Of a stretch of DNA of 39,887 nt, positions 26,290-34,071 are shown one piece after another (within the stretch, counting starts at the first letter, position 1; every line of letters begins with the position of its first letter). The notes beneath the pieces are model-generated. The model was not told the origin of the DNA. It made no database searches and saw only the letters and a list, made by a program, of their open reading frames with translations. Source of the DNA: an uncultured Flavobacteriales bacterium (lineage in GTDB: Bacteria > Bacteroidota > Bacteroidia > Flavobacteriales_D > Crocinitomicaceae); the NCBI GenBank assembly GCA_903945495.1, contig CAJAVU010000038.1, forward strand, positions 1-39,887. The letters are read 5' to 3'. Position numbers and translations under genes: made by a program.

Positions 26290-26895
26290 ATGACACGTGA
26301 AACATTAAAAGAACAAATCGCAGAAACCATTCGCCATTATAACACGAAAGGATGGTCGCCCGCTACATCAACAAATTATTCATTCAAAGATGAAGCAGGT
26401 ACAATTTGGGTTTCACGAAGTGGCGTTGATAAATCGCAATTCACTGCGAATGATTTTATCACAGTGGACTCAACTGGTATGGCGATTGGCGATTTTCTTG
26501 GAATTAAACCTTCAGCAGAAACTTTGATTCATTGTGTCTTGTACGAATTGTTCCCCGAAACAAAGGTGATACTTCACAGTCATTCTGTTTATCCGGTTTT
26601 AATTTCGGCTGTTTTAGGTCCACAAATTACCTTTGAAGGTTATGAAGTTCAAAAAGGTTTTGATGGACAAACAACACATGAAAACGCCGTAAACATTCCA
26701 ATTCTTGACAATACGCAAGATATGGCGGCATTCAAACAAACATTGATCAACGAAGTAAATCGCATTCAGCATCATTCGTTCATCATGCGCAAACATGGAA
26801 CGTATGCTTGGGGGAAAAACCTGTTCGAAGCAAAACGCCATCTTGAAACATTGGAATATTTGTGTCAATGTGAATGGATGTTAAAAAACGCATAA
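26290..26895 (+). CDS. mtnB: Methylthioribulose-1-phosphate dehydratase MtnB
   Basis: 201 residues from ATG at 26290. A class II aldolase-fold, zinc-dependent enzyme that dehydrates 5-methylthioribulose-1-phosphate to the diketo intermediate of methionine salvage. The family start is seen in TIRHYNTKGWSPATSTNYS. Zinc ligands are probably the histidines in VILHSHSVYPVL and in FIMRKHGTYAWG. An ATG five codons upstream is in frame but precedes the promoter element. mtnD follows 44 bases later across a heptamer repeat. Confidence 0.94.
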   Translation: MTRETLKEQIAETIRHYNTKGWSPATSTNYSFKDEAGTIWVSRSGVDKSQFTANDFITVDSTGMAIGDFLGIKPSAETLIHCVLYELFPETKVILHSHSVYPVLISAVLGPQITFEGYEVQKGFDGQTTHENAVNIPILDNTQDMAAFKQTLINEVNRIQHHSFIMRKHGTYAWGKNLFEAKRHLETLEYLCQCEWMLKNA

Positions 26896-26900
26896 TTTTA

Positions 26901-26928
26901 AATCACGAATCACGAATCACGAATCACA
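26901..26928 (+). repeat. Heptanucleotide tandem repeat (AATCACG, four copies) between mtnB and mtnD
   Basis: AATCACG at 26901, 26908 and 26915, then AATCACA at 26922, with a degenerate AATCCGA after it. The array sits just before the mtnD start and occupies the place of its translation-initiation region. A 7-base unit is not a multiple of three, so gain or loss of a copy would change spacing, and would break the frame of any N-terminal extension read through it. Confidence 0.85.
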
Positions 26929-26939
26929 AATCCGAAGGC

Positions 26940-27479
26940 ATGGCAATATTATCAATCCCAGAAAACAACATTGAAATTAGAAATCCAGAAGAAATTCGTG
27001 CTTTTTTTAAAGAAAGAGGCGTTTTCTTTGATCAATGGACATGCGATGTTGTTTTCGATGACAAAGCGACTCAAGAAGATATTTTGAACGCTTATTCAAA
27101 AGATTTGACTCCGTTCATGGAACAAGGAGGATACCAAACAGCAGATGTAATTTCGATTAACAAATTGACGGAAAATTATGAAGCGATTCGTGCGAAGTTC
27201 CTTTCAGAACATACACATTCAGAAGATGAAATTCGCTTCTTTGTGGATGGACAAGGATTGTTTTGGTTCAATTTAGAAAGCGAACCAGTATTTAATTTAC
27301 TGTGCGAAAAAGGAGATTTAATTTCTGTACCTGCAGGAACGAAACACTGGTTTGACGCCGGTGAAACAAATCCATTCGTGAAAGCAATTCGAATTTTCAT
27401 CGATATGAGTGGCTGGGTACCGTATTACACTGAATCGAAATTAGAACAGAAATTTGCTGATTTCAATGTTCCGAAGTAA
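26940..27479 (+). CDS. mtnD: Acireductone dioxygenase MtnD
   Basis: 179 residues from ATG at 26940, matching the usual ARD length. A cupin enzyme that cleaves acireductone with O2, giving the ketoacid precursor of methionine with Fe2+ (off-pathway products with Ni2+). Metal ligands are visible in HTHSEDEIRFFVDG (two His and a Glu) and PAGTKHWFD (third His). The frame extends 22 codons further upstream to an ATG inside mtnB, but that would include the heptamer repeat and does not fit the family. Second gene of the mtnB-mtnD pair. Confidence 0.95.
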   Translation: MAILSIPENNIEIRNPEEIRAFFKERGVFFDQWTCDVVFDDKATQEDILNAYSKDLTPFMEQGGYQTADVISINKLTENYEAIRAKFLSEHTHSEDEIRFFVDGQGLFWFNLESEPVFNLLCEKGDLISVPAGTKHWFDAGETNPFVKAIRIFIDMSGWVPYYTESKLEQKFADFNVPK

Positions 27480-27490
27480 TTAATTACCGA

Positions 27491-28273
27491 TCAGAAATTT
27501 ATTGTATATCCAATATTAATTCCAATCATGCGCAAATTTGTATGATAAACTTCCGCAATCTTGTGTTCGTGGATTTGATTTGTTGTTACATTGATAAAAC
27601 TTGCATTGATATCACCTGAAGTATGGGTTACTTGCGTATCGTGCACTTCGTCTTGCATGTAACGAACATTTACATATTCAAAGTGATTGAATCCACTTAA
27701 GTAACTAGCCGAAATGGTAAGTTTATGTGTGTTTTCTGAAGAAATTCCTTTGAAGAGTTTTTCCATCGAAATTTGAGCACCAATTTCACCACCATAAACA
27801 AACCCTGCAAAACGCTGTGTTGTTTCGCGATCCAAAGGTTGGCAATCATCTTCATCCAAAGGATCAGCAATGACAATTTTTGTTTTGAAGTTGGCTACAC
27901 CAATTTGTGGGGTCAAATATCCACGAACGGCTCTGTAATCTCTGCCGATCATTACTTTTGTACCCAATAAATATTTGTGCATTGAACTTGTGTATGAAAC
28001 ATCTGTTGTAGTTTGAGATCCGTTATCGAACATATACGTTTGTTGTAATGTTTTAGCAGAATAACTTCCCCAACTTGCTTTAAATTCTAGGAACACAGGA
28101 GCAGTGTAAAAAGGTGAGTAAGCACCCGAAAAACCAAAACCAACATTGGTTCCCATTTTAGGCATTTCACTTTTGATTGGAATGTCAATCGGAATAAAGG
28201 TTCCAATTTGACCATGTTGCGAAAATCCAGAAAAGCTGATACTTGCCAAAAGAAAAAGTAAGATTGATTTCAT
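27491..28273 (-). CDS. Exported protein, probable outer-membrane beta-barrel
   Basis: 260 residues from ATG at 28273. Residues 1-19 are a signal peptide (MKSILLFLLASISFSGFSQ). The mature protein has alternating polar and hydrophobic residues in short strands (VGFGFSGAYSPFYTAPVFLE, HKLTISASYLSGFNHFEYVN) and ends MIGINIGYTINF; a final aromatic residue on a beta strand is typical of outer-membrane barrels. No specific family is recognised. The frame stays open 66 codons upstream, but those residues are not signal-like and run into the mtnC promoter. It lies between mtnD and mtnC in opposite orientation, 11 bases from the mtnD stop. Confidence 0.75.
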   Translation of the reverse strand: MKSILLFLLASISFSGFSQHGQIGTFIPIDIPIKSEMPKMGTNVGFGFSGAYSPFYTAPVFLEFKASWGSYSAKTLQQTYMFDNGSQTTTDVSYTSSMHKYLLGTKVMIGRDYRAVRGYLTPQIGVANFKTKIVIADPLDEDDCQPLDRETTQRFAGFVYGGEIGAQISMEKLFKGISSENTHKLTISASYLSGFNHFEYVNVRYMQDEVHDTQVTHTSGDINASFINVTTNQIHEHKIAEVYHTNLRMIGINIGYTINF

Positions 28274-28366
28274 AAGCGTGTGTTTATTTGTTAGACATTT
28301 AAATTCACAAAATGTTACAGCCAACTTACAAATGATATACCACGATTTCTTTTCTTCGAATTCACA

Positions 28367-28374
28367 CAAAAATA
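28367..28374 (-). promoter_or_regulatory. -7 element (TATTTTTG) for the outer-membrane protein gene
   Basis: Minus-strand 28374-28367 reads TATTTTTG, an exact TAnnTTTG match 93 bases upstream of the ATG at 28273. The -33 region is weak. It lies in the 149-base divergent gap shared with mtnC. Confidence 0.35.
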
Positions 28375-28410
28375 ATAGGAAGCCAATCGAAAGAACCCGT
28401 CGATTATTCT

Positions 28411-28418
28411 TTTCTTTG
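28411..28418 (+). promoter_or_regulatory. -7-like element (TTTCTTTG) abutting the mtnC start codon
   Basis: Seven of eight positions fit TAnnTTTG (T instead of A at position 2). The G is followed by four bases (TGGT) and then ATG at 28423, the same geometry as at mtnB and the EamA gene. Confidence 0.4.
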
Positions 28419-28422
28419 TGGT

Positions 28423-29115
28423 ATGAAGATTGAAAATTTAAAATACATTCTAACAGATATCGAAGGAACAACGACTTCTGTTAAGTTTGTTTACGATGTT
28501 TTGTTTCCGTATTTCCGATCGCACATAGGCGAATTGCGAGATTTAGTGGCGCAAGATAGTGTTCAAACTGCATTTCGTCAAACGGTAGAGTCGGCAGCTA
28601 GTTTGGAAAATAAAAAGCTGAACTCTGTTGATGATATCATCAATACCTTGTATCGTTGGAGCGAGGAAGATCGCAAAATCACTCCATTGAAAACCGTTCA
28701 AGGAATTCTTTGGGAAAAAGGGTATACATCTGGTGAAATTAAAGGTCATGTGTACGAAGAAGTTGCAGATGCTCTGAAATCTTGGAAAGAAAATGGTCTT
28801 AAATTGGGTGTATTTTCTTCTGGATCAATCGCTGCTCAAAAGCTGATTTTTGGGTTCAGTGAAGCAGGTGATTTAACTCCTTATTTCTCTCATTATTTTG
28901 ATACAACAACAGGTGGAAAACGTGAATTGGAAACTTATCCTAAAATTGCAGATGCAGTGAATATTCCAGCTGAATCCATTCTTTTTCTTTCAGATATTGT
29001 TGAAGAATTGGAAGCTGCAAAAGCTGCTGGATTCCAAACAGTGCAATTGGTGCGACCTGGAACAACTGCAACTTGGGAGAAATGTGTGAATGATTTTACT
29101 GAAATAGAATTATAA
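28423..29115 (+). CDS. mtnC: Acireductone synthase (enolase-phosphatase) MtnC
   Basis: 230 residues. A HAD-superfamily enzyme that enolises and dephosphorylates 2,3-diketo-5-methylthiopentyl-1-phosphate to acireductone, the substrate of MtnD. HAD motif I is YILTDIEGTTTSV (the family's own variant of DxDxT), motif II is FSSGSIAAQKLIF and motif IV is FLSDIVEELEAAKAAG. Length is normal. It forms a pair with mtnA, 16 bases downstream, and starts right after a promoter-like TTTG. Confidence 0.95.
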   Translation: MKIENLKYILTDIEGTTTSVKFVYDVLFPYFRSHIGELRDLVAQDSVQTAFRQTVESAASLENKKLNSVDDIINTLYRWSEEDRKITPLKTVQGILWEKGYTSGEIKGHVYEEVADALKSWKENGLKLGVFSSGSIAAQKLIFGFSEAGDLTPYFSHYFDTTTGGKRELETYPKIADAVNIPAESILFLSDIVEELEAAKAAGFQTVQLVRPGTTATWEKCVNDFTEIEL

Positions 29116-29131
29116 AAATATTAGAACTGAT

Positions 29132-30217
29132 ATGGGAAAATTTAGAACCATTTGGACAACCGAAGATAAGTATGTTGAAGTGATTGATCAACGCAAATTA
29201 CCACATGAATTTGTTGTTGTAAAACTAGAAACCTACGAAGATGCTGAAGAAGCAATCAAAGACATGACGGTTCGTGGTGCACCACTAATTGGCGCAACAG
29301 CAGCATATGGAATTTATTTGGCCGTGCGAGAAATGATTGAAGATGAATTGGATGGAACCTTTTTAGATCAGGCATTCACAGACTTGCGTGCTTCTCGTCC
29401 AACGGCTGTAAATTTATTTTGGGCGCTGGATAAAATGCGTGAAGCATTGGATAACTGCGAAGGTGATTTCTTACAAACTGCTTGGGAAGCTGCGGCAGCT
29501 ATTGTTGAAGAAGACGTGGAAACTTGTCGAATGATTGGTGTTCATGGATTACCAATTATTGAAGAAATTTCAAAACGCAAGAATGGTGAAGCAGTCAACA
29601 TTTTAACGCATTGCAACGCTGGAATGTTAGGTTGTGTTGAATGGGGAACAATTACATCGCCAATTTACCAAGCCATGGAAAAAGGACTAAAAGTACACGT
29701 TTGGGTAGATGAAACGCGCCCTCGTAACCAAGGTTCTAATTTAACATGTTATGAATTGACACGCCATGGTGTTCCGCACACACTTATCGTTGATAATGCC
29801 GGCGGACACTTGATGCAACACGGAATGGTGGACATGGTAATTGTTGGAACTGATCGCACAACACGAAATGGCGATGTGGCAAATAAAATTGGAACGTATT
29901 TGAAAGCATTGGCTGCAAAAGATAACAATGTTCCTTTTTATGTGGCTTTACCTTCAACAACCTTAGACATGTCAATTCGTGATGGATTGAAAGAAATTCC
30001 GATCGAAGAACGCAACCAAGACGAAGTGCGTTACATGATAGGAAAAGGAGCAAACGGAAAAATTCAACCCGTATTGATTTGTCCGGAAACAACGCAAGCA
30101 AGTAATTATGGCTTCGACGTTACGCCTGCACATTTAGTAACAAAAATTATTACGGAACGCGGAGTTTGTGAAGCTTCGGAAGAAGGATTGGTGAGCTTGT
30201 TTCCGGAATATAAATAA
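29132..30217 (+). CDS. mtnA: Methylthioribose-1-phosphate isomerase MtnA
   Basis: 361 residues. It converts 5-methylthioribose-1-phosphate to methylthioribulose-1-phosphate, the substrate of MtnB. Clear family segments are MTVRGAPLIGATAAYG, NILTHCNAGMLGCVEWGT (catalytic Cys161), VWVDETRPRNQGSNLTCYEL, and VIVGTDRTTRNGDVANKIGT (catalytic Asp241). The eIF2B-like fold is complete to ...SLFPEYK. Followed by a strong terminator. Confidence 0.96.
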   Translation: MGKFRTIWTTEDKYVEVIDQRKLPHEFVVVKLETYEDAEEAIKDMTVRGAPLIGATAAYGIYLAVREMIEDELDGTFLDQAFTDLRASRPTAVNLFWALDKMREALDNCEGDFLQTAWEAAAAIVEEDVETCRMIGVHGLPIIEEISKRKNGEAVNILTHCNAGMLGCVEWGTITSPIYQAMEKGLKVHVWVDETRPRNQGSNLTCYELTRHGVPHTLIVDNAGGHLMQHGMVDMVIVGTDRTTRNGDVANKIGTYLKALAAKDNNVPFYVALPSTTLDMSIRDGLKEIPIEERNQDEVRYMIGKGANGKIQPVLICPETTQASNYGFDVTPAHLVTKIITERGVCEASEEGLVSLFPEYK

Positions 30218-30252
30218 GCATTTAATAATCACCGAACTCAGGTTAATAGTCT

Positions 30253-30294
30253 AAAATCCTCTATTTACGTTTCGACGGATAGAGGATTTTTTTT
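30253..30294 (+). terminator. Terminator of mtnC-mtnA
   Basis: AAAATCCTCTAT (30253-30264) pairs perfectly with ATAGAGGATTTT (30279-30290) around a 14-base loop, followed by four more T. The A-run on the left side lets it also end the convergent minus-strand gene whose stop is at 30304. Confidence 0.93.
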
Positions 30295-30303
30295 GCACTA
30301 AAC

Positions 30304-30852
30304 TTATCCTTCAAGTAGAACCGTTACCCAAGGGTCTTCTTTTGTTTCACGAATCATTTTACCTGATCGTTTGTAGAAGCGGTAGAAAGCTTCTTCTCCA
30401 TTTGCTGCATAGAAAATCTCGACTTTAGGAACCCCATTCGGATATGTAATCCCTTTGCTGATGAGTCGCTCTGTTTGATCATAGAGGAGTACAACAATGG
30501 TTTTCCAACGTTTAAATTTTCGTTCACGTTCTTTCACAACCCAGCGTCCAGTTTTGTATCCATTGACATACAAGCCTTCTTCTTTTACTGTAATTGGATA
30601 GTTTAGATAAGTATATAATTTGGCCGCACCGTTCAAGGTATCGTTGATGTATTTTGCTTCAAGTGCAATACGCTCTTGTTGATCGCGAAAAATCCAGTTA
30701 CCGTTTCGAATCCCATTTTCATTCGATTCACCAATTTCGTATGGATTCCAGTTTAAATCGTATAGAACCCACGAATAATGAACGCCTTTTATCGTTGTAT
30801 CACGCTGTGAAAAAGTTAAAAATGGTAGAAAAAGAACTAGTATGAATTTCAC
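30304..30852 (-). CDS. Exported protein with MORN-type repeats
   Basis: 182 residues from a GTG start at 30852 (GTG AAA TTC...). Residues 1-15 form a short signal peptide (MKFILVLFLPFLTFSQ). The middle carries MORN_2-like units of the form NGxxxGxW...: ENGIRNGNWIFRDQQERIAL, DTLNGAAKLYTYLNY and VNGYKTGRWVVKE, then PNGVPKVEIFYAANGEEAFY. Such repeats build extended beta sheets; in Bacteroidota many exported proteins of this kind have no known function. It stands alone between two terminators and has its own -7 element. Confidence 0.75.
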   Translation of the reverse strand: MKFILVLFLPFLTFSQRDTTIKGVHYSWVLYDLNWNPYEIGESNENGIRNGNWIFRDQQERIALEAKYINDTLNGAAKLYTYLNYPITVKEEGLYVNGYKTGRWVVKERERKFKRWKTIVVLLYDQTERLISKGITYPNGVPKVEIFYAANGEEAFYRFYKRSGKMIRETKEDPWVTVLLEG

Positions 30853-30875
30853 TTAGTTTAAGTTAGAATGTAGCT

Positions 30876-30883
30876 CAAAAATA
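30876..30883 (-). promoter_or_regulatory. -7 element (TATTTTTG) of the MORN-type gene
   Basis: Minus-strand 30883-30876 reads TATTTTTG, an exact TAnnTTTG match, 23 bases before the GTG start. No TTG lies at the ideal distance upstream; the nearest, 26 bases away, is inside the preceding terminator hairpin. Confidence 0.45.
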
Positions 30884-30898
30884 CAGTTTTTCGGTCAT

Positions 30899-30929
30899 AA
30901 AAAAATCCTCAACCAATGGCTGAGGATTT
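30899..30929 (-). terminator. Terminator of the YHYH-protein gene
   Basis: On the minus strand AAATCCTCA (30929-30921) pairs with TGAGGATTT (30911-30903), with CCA/TGG extending the stem inside, followed by a seven-base U run (30905-30899). It lies 19 bases past the stop at 30948 and closes the metal-response module. Confidence 0.9.
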
Positions 30930-30947
30930 CCTTTTCTAGTTGATTGA

Positions 30948-32315
30948 CTATTCAGCAATCACCACTGAATAACTCGTTGCTTGAGCACCCGATTTTATGT
31001 GCACAAAATAAGTTCCATTGTACAAAGTAGCAACATTGAAAAAAGCAATTGTACTTCCTTTTTGAATTGTTTGCGTCTGAATCACTTTACCATTTGCATC
31101 TGTTAAGTCGATTACGATTTCATTCGTCGTTAAACCATTTGTTTGAACCATGATAATATCAGCCGAAGGATTTGGGAATACCTTGAAATCAATTTTTTTC
31201 GTTTCGTCAATTCCAGCAGTTGATGTGTATGTTGAGACAGTTTCTGTTATACTCGTAACTTTACCAGCCGATTTCACACCATAAAAGGTTGGACCAACGG
31301 CATAAGGATATGCCGAATTATGATTGGCATCAACCGTTGCAAAGTAACAATAGATTCCTGCTGGATATTCCGGTGTTACGCAAAAACGCCCATTGTGAGC
31401 ATCTAAATAGTCTTCTTGGCCAGCATGTGTAACAAATTCATAATCTTCACGGAAATAACCCAACGGATACGTTGTACTAACAGCTGGACCATCAGCTACA
31501 TCTGTTCCATCAGCCCAAACCGTGCGCGTTGTAATGTTTCTTAATTGATAACCAGATTTGATGCGTACAATTCCTCCTGTTCCATCAGCATTAGCATATC
31601 CATATGCTCCGTAAATTGGAAAACCATCATAAGCAAATCCTATCAATGGAGAGTGTTCTGAAGGATTTATGGCATATAAACCATCAGCGGCGTATAAATC
31701 ACAAATGGTTGAAATGATAGTTAAATCTAAATTGAAGGCACTAGGATTTTGATGGTGGTGATAATTCCCCATTGCTGGATGGCCCTTAGAACAATCAAAG
31801 CCCAGTTTTTCAGCAGGAACAGCATCTCGATTCCAAGATTGAGACCCTCCTGGACCACCAGGACAAGGCGACATTCCGGGTAAACCACCGCATAAAGAAT
31901 TAGTAGTTGTATTCCATGCAACGCCGTCACGGTAATCAAATAAGGCTACTCCGTTGATGAAAACACCAATGTTTGCTCCTGTAGTGCTTGTTGGCGTTCC
32001 TGTGTTTTGTACTGGATTCAATGGAATTTTAAAAATCGCATTTTGATCGGTTGCTAATGAAGGATTGCCATCAAGGAATGGACCCGTTGGATATGCTGGA
32101 ATTCCATTCGTAGAAACATAGACCCAACTGCTAGAATATTGAACGGTTTGTACATTCGCTTCTACTGCATCTTGAATAGCTGTTGAATTTCCAGAAACGT
32201 AATGACTCCCATTCAGTCCCGTTGTATTTTGCAACCAAGAAGTAATTGCTGGATTTGTTTGAGCAAAAGAAAAAGGCGTAATTCCCAAGCTCAAGGCTAT
32301 AAATAGTTTTCTCAT
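30948..32315 (-). CDS. Secreted YHYH-domain protein with T9SS sorting tail
   Basis: 455 residues. Residues 1-18 are a signal peptide (MRKLFIALSLGITPFSFAQ). The YHYH domain is marked by PAMGNYHHHQNPSAF (Tyr185 and His186-188) and by LIGFAYDGFPIYGAYGY and GRFCVTPEYPAGIYCYFATV. The histidine cluster suggests metal binding, but no function is established for the domain. The last ~80 residues are a type A T9SS sorting domain (KVFPNPSADIIMV... LYNGTYFVHIKSG), so it should be exported to the cell surface. It lies 58 bases downstream of the MauG-like peroxidase gene and has its own copy of the motif found in front of the sigma gene, so it can be transcribed both with the operon and from its own promoter. 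Confidence 0.9.
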   Translation of the reverse strand: MRKLFIALSLGITPFSFAQTNPAITSWLQNTTGLNGSHYVSGNSTAIQDAVEANVQTVQYSSSWVYVSTNGIPAYPTGPFLDGNPSLATDQNAIFKIPLNPVQNTGTPTSTTGANIGVFINGVALFDYRDGVAWNTTTNSLCGGLPGMSPCPGGPGGSQSWNRDAVPAEKLGFDCSKGHPAMGNYHHHQNPSAFNLDLTIISTICDLYAADGLYAINPSEHSPLIGFAYDGFPIYGAYGYANADGTGGIVRIKSGYQLRNITTRTVWADGTDVADGPAVSTTYPLGYFREDYEFVTHAGQEDYLDAHNGRFCVTPEYPAGIYCYFATVDANHNSAYPYAVGPTFYGVKSAGKVTSITETVSTYTSTAGIDETKKIDFKVFPNPSADIIMVQTNGLTTNEIVIDLTDANGKVIQTQTIQKGSTIAFFNVATLYNGTYFVHIKSGAQATSYSVVIAE

Positions 32316-32332
32316 AGTTTATCGATTTATTA

Positions 32333-32364
32333 GTTAGTTGTTCTTTAGAAAAATAACTTGCGCT
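32333..32364 (-). promoter_or_regulatory. Candidate ECF-sigma promoter before the YHYH gene
   Basis: On the minus strand AGCGCAAGTT (32364-32355), 17 bases, then CTAAC (32337-32333), ending 17 bases before the ATG. The same ends with the same spacing occur before the sigma gene (35482-35451); 22 of the 32 bases are identical. Assignment to the sigma factor encoded at 34859-35434 is inferred from this match. Confidence 0.6.
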
Positions 32365-32373
32365 CCAATTAAA

Positions 32374-33402
32374 TTATTTCGGGTAAGAATAACGCGGATT
32401 ATATAAAAAAGCTTTGTCTGTAAGGGTTAAGAGAAATGATAAAAGATCTTTTTTCTCAGTATCACTGAAGTGAAAAGGTTTTAATGGCTTTGATAAATAG
32501 CTAACCGAAGGATCAATTCCATCACTGTAATAATTGATGACATCTTTCAATTTTTTGAAACGCCCGTCATGCATATAAGGGAATGTGAATTCACTATTGC
32601 GCAAGGTTGGGATTTTAAACAACATTGAATCAGATGGATTGTGCGTTATGCCATATCGTCCAACGTCTTTCAATAAACTGTCCATTTTTAATCCATTGCT
32701 AGCGAATGTAGGACTCGTAAACAATGGTTCTTTGTGACAAACAGCACAATGTTCTCGAAAGAGTTTTAAACCATTTTTTTCTTGTTCACTGAATTGAACG
32801 CCTTTTTCCTTACGCATCATTTTGTCGTATTTCGAATCAGCAGAAACTAAGGAAACAGTATATAATGTCAAAGCCTTCATTAAGGTTGAAGAGGTAATTT
32901 TATCTGAACCAAATGCTTTATTAAATAAAGCTGGATAAACCGAAGACGCATTCAATTTTTTAAGTACATTTTCCAGTTTTTCATCCATTTCTGCTGGATG
33001 TTGTATCGGATTGATTCCTTGAACTTCCAAATGATTCACACCACCATCCCAATGAAAACTTGAATTCCAAGCAAGATTGATTAATACGGGTGAATTTCGG
33101 GTTCCTTTTCTTCCTTCAATTCCGTGACTAATAGTGTGATCAACATGTGTGAATCCCGTGTATTGTAAATGACATGAAGCGCAGGAAATAGTGCTATCTT
33201 TCGAAAGAATTGGGTCGTAAAACAATTTCCGTCCGAGCTGAAATCCTTCTTCTGTCAATGGATTGTTTTTGAATGAATAAACAGGGTTTGGCCATTTCTT
33301 TGGAACAGAAAATTCAATGATCGTTGGTTCAGTTTTGAATTTGAATGAAATCAAAACCAGCACACAACTGTAAAATGCGATGAAAAGTACTCTGTTTTTC
33401 AT
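32374..33402 (-). CDS. Diheme cytochrome c peroxidase, MauG/MbnH-like
   Basis: 342 residues. An N-terminal hydrophobic segment (about 5-20) directs export. Two haem-binding motifs are present: CASCH at Cys74-His78 and CAVCH at Cys219-His223. The MauG/CcpA core appears as GRKLFYDPILSKD, RNSPVLINLAWNSSFHWDGG and FKIPTLRNSEFTFPYMHDGR. Members either reduce H2O2 or, like MauG and MbnH, oxidise a tryptophan in a partner protein through a high-valent haem state. Its immediate upstream neighbour, with no bases between, is an MbnP-family gene, the known partner of MbnH, so the second role is favoured. Typical bacterial peroxidases are of similar length, so size does not decide. Confidence 0.9.
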   Translation of the reverse strand: MKNRVLFIAFYSCVLVLISFKFKTEPTIIEFSVPKKWPNPVYSFKNNPLTEEGFQLGRKLFYDPILSKDSTISCASCHLQYTGFTHVDHTISHGIEGRKGTRNSPVLINLAWNSSFHWDGGVNHLEVQGINPIQHPAEMDEKLENVLKKLNASSVYPALFNKAFGSDKITSSTLMKALTLYTVSLVSADSKYDKMMRKEKGVQFSEQEKNGLKLFREHCAVCHKEPLFTSPTFASNGLKMDSLLKDVGRYGITHNPSDSMLFKIPTLRNSEFTFPYMHDGRFKKLKDVINYYSDGIDPSVSYLSKPLKPFHFSDTEKKDLLSFLLTLTDKAFLYNPRYSYPK

Positions 33403-34071
33403 TCAATCAATCTTAAAACATGTTGCAAGAAAATTGGATAATTCAGCGGCTTTTGGACCAGGAATCATCACATTGTTGCATTTTTCGATTTCCAAAGAAG
33501 ATATAAACTCACTCAAATCTAACTTTACTATTTTTTCTGATTTTTCACAGCTAAATGTAAGCGTTTGAAGGGTTGGATAGGGCGGAAGATAACCACCTAA
33601 ATGATATTCGAATGGAATTTTCACGCCATTCGTTTTGGTAAAAGTTCCTTCAACTTTTGAATTGATGTATCCACTGTTCCACGTCCAATACATGCCTTTA
33701 ATTGGATCAAGATCTCCATCCAATATCCCTGCAACATTGGTCGAACTATCTATTCCAAGGTTAAAACGAACAGAATCAACAACTGAAATTGGAAAAGAAA
33801 GCTGTAAACTTTCAGGATTTTCTAAATCAATTAAAAAAGCTCCTTTCTGTTCTGAAACTAGTTTGTTGTTTGAATAAAAGGTAAAATTGGACACATAAAA
33901 ACGACAGGTTGTTATTTCCATTTTACTCGAGTCTGATAACGAATAAATCGTATTTAATTCGATGTATTCATTCGAAATGCTTGACTGAAATGTAAAGTTT
34001 ATGGATGTAGTTTGCCCGTATCCAGTATTTAGGATGAAGCAAAGCACAAAACCATATACTATTTTATCCAT
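33403..34071 (-). CDS. MbnP-family periplasmic protein
   Basis: 222 residues. Signal peptide at about 1-19 (MDKIVYGFVLCFILNTGYGQ). The MbnP-type features are INFTFQSSISNEYIELNT at the start, KMEITTCRFYVSNFTFYSNN, and the Trp-bearing segment MYWTWNSGYINSKVEGTF, followed by FEYHLGGY. In methanotrophs MbnP binds copper after its partner MbnH converts a tryptophan to kynurenine. Here the MbnH-like gene starts at the base after the stop. The identification rests on these motifs and on the gene pair; copper binding is inferred. It shares one base with the stop of the sensor gene upstream. Confidence 0.82.
   Translation of the reverse strand: MDKIVYGFVLCFILNTGYGQTTSINFTFQSSISNEYIELNTIYSLSDSSKMEITTCRFYVSNFTFYSNNKLVSEQKGAFLIDLENPESLQLSFPISVVDSVRFNLGIDSSTNVAGILDGDLDPIKGMYWTWNSGYINSKVEGTFTKTNGVKIPFEYHLGGYLPPYPTLQTLTFSCEKSEKIVKLDLSEFISSLEIEKCNNVMIPGPKAAELSNFLATCFKID

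Noticed and set aside
26874-26939. Longer MtnD starting inside mtnB
   Set aside because: It would translate the heptamer repeat and make the protein 22 residues longer than the family; ATG at 26940 gives the normal 179.
28274-28471. 66-codon N-terminal extension of the barrel-like protein
   Set aside because: The extension runs over the mtnC start and promoter, while ATG at 28273 is followed at once by a clear signal peptide.
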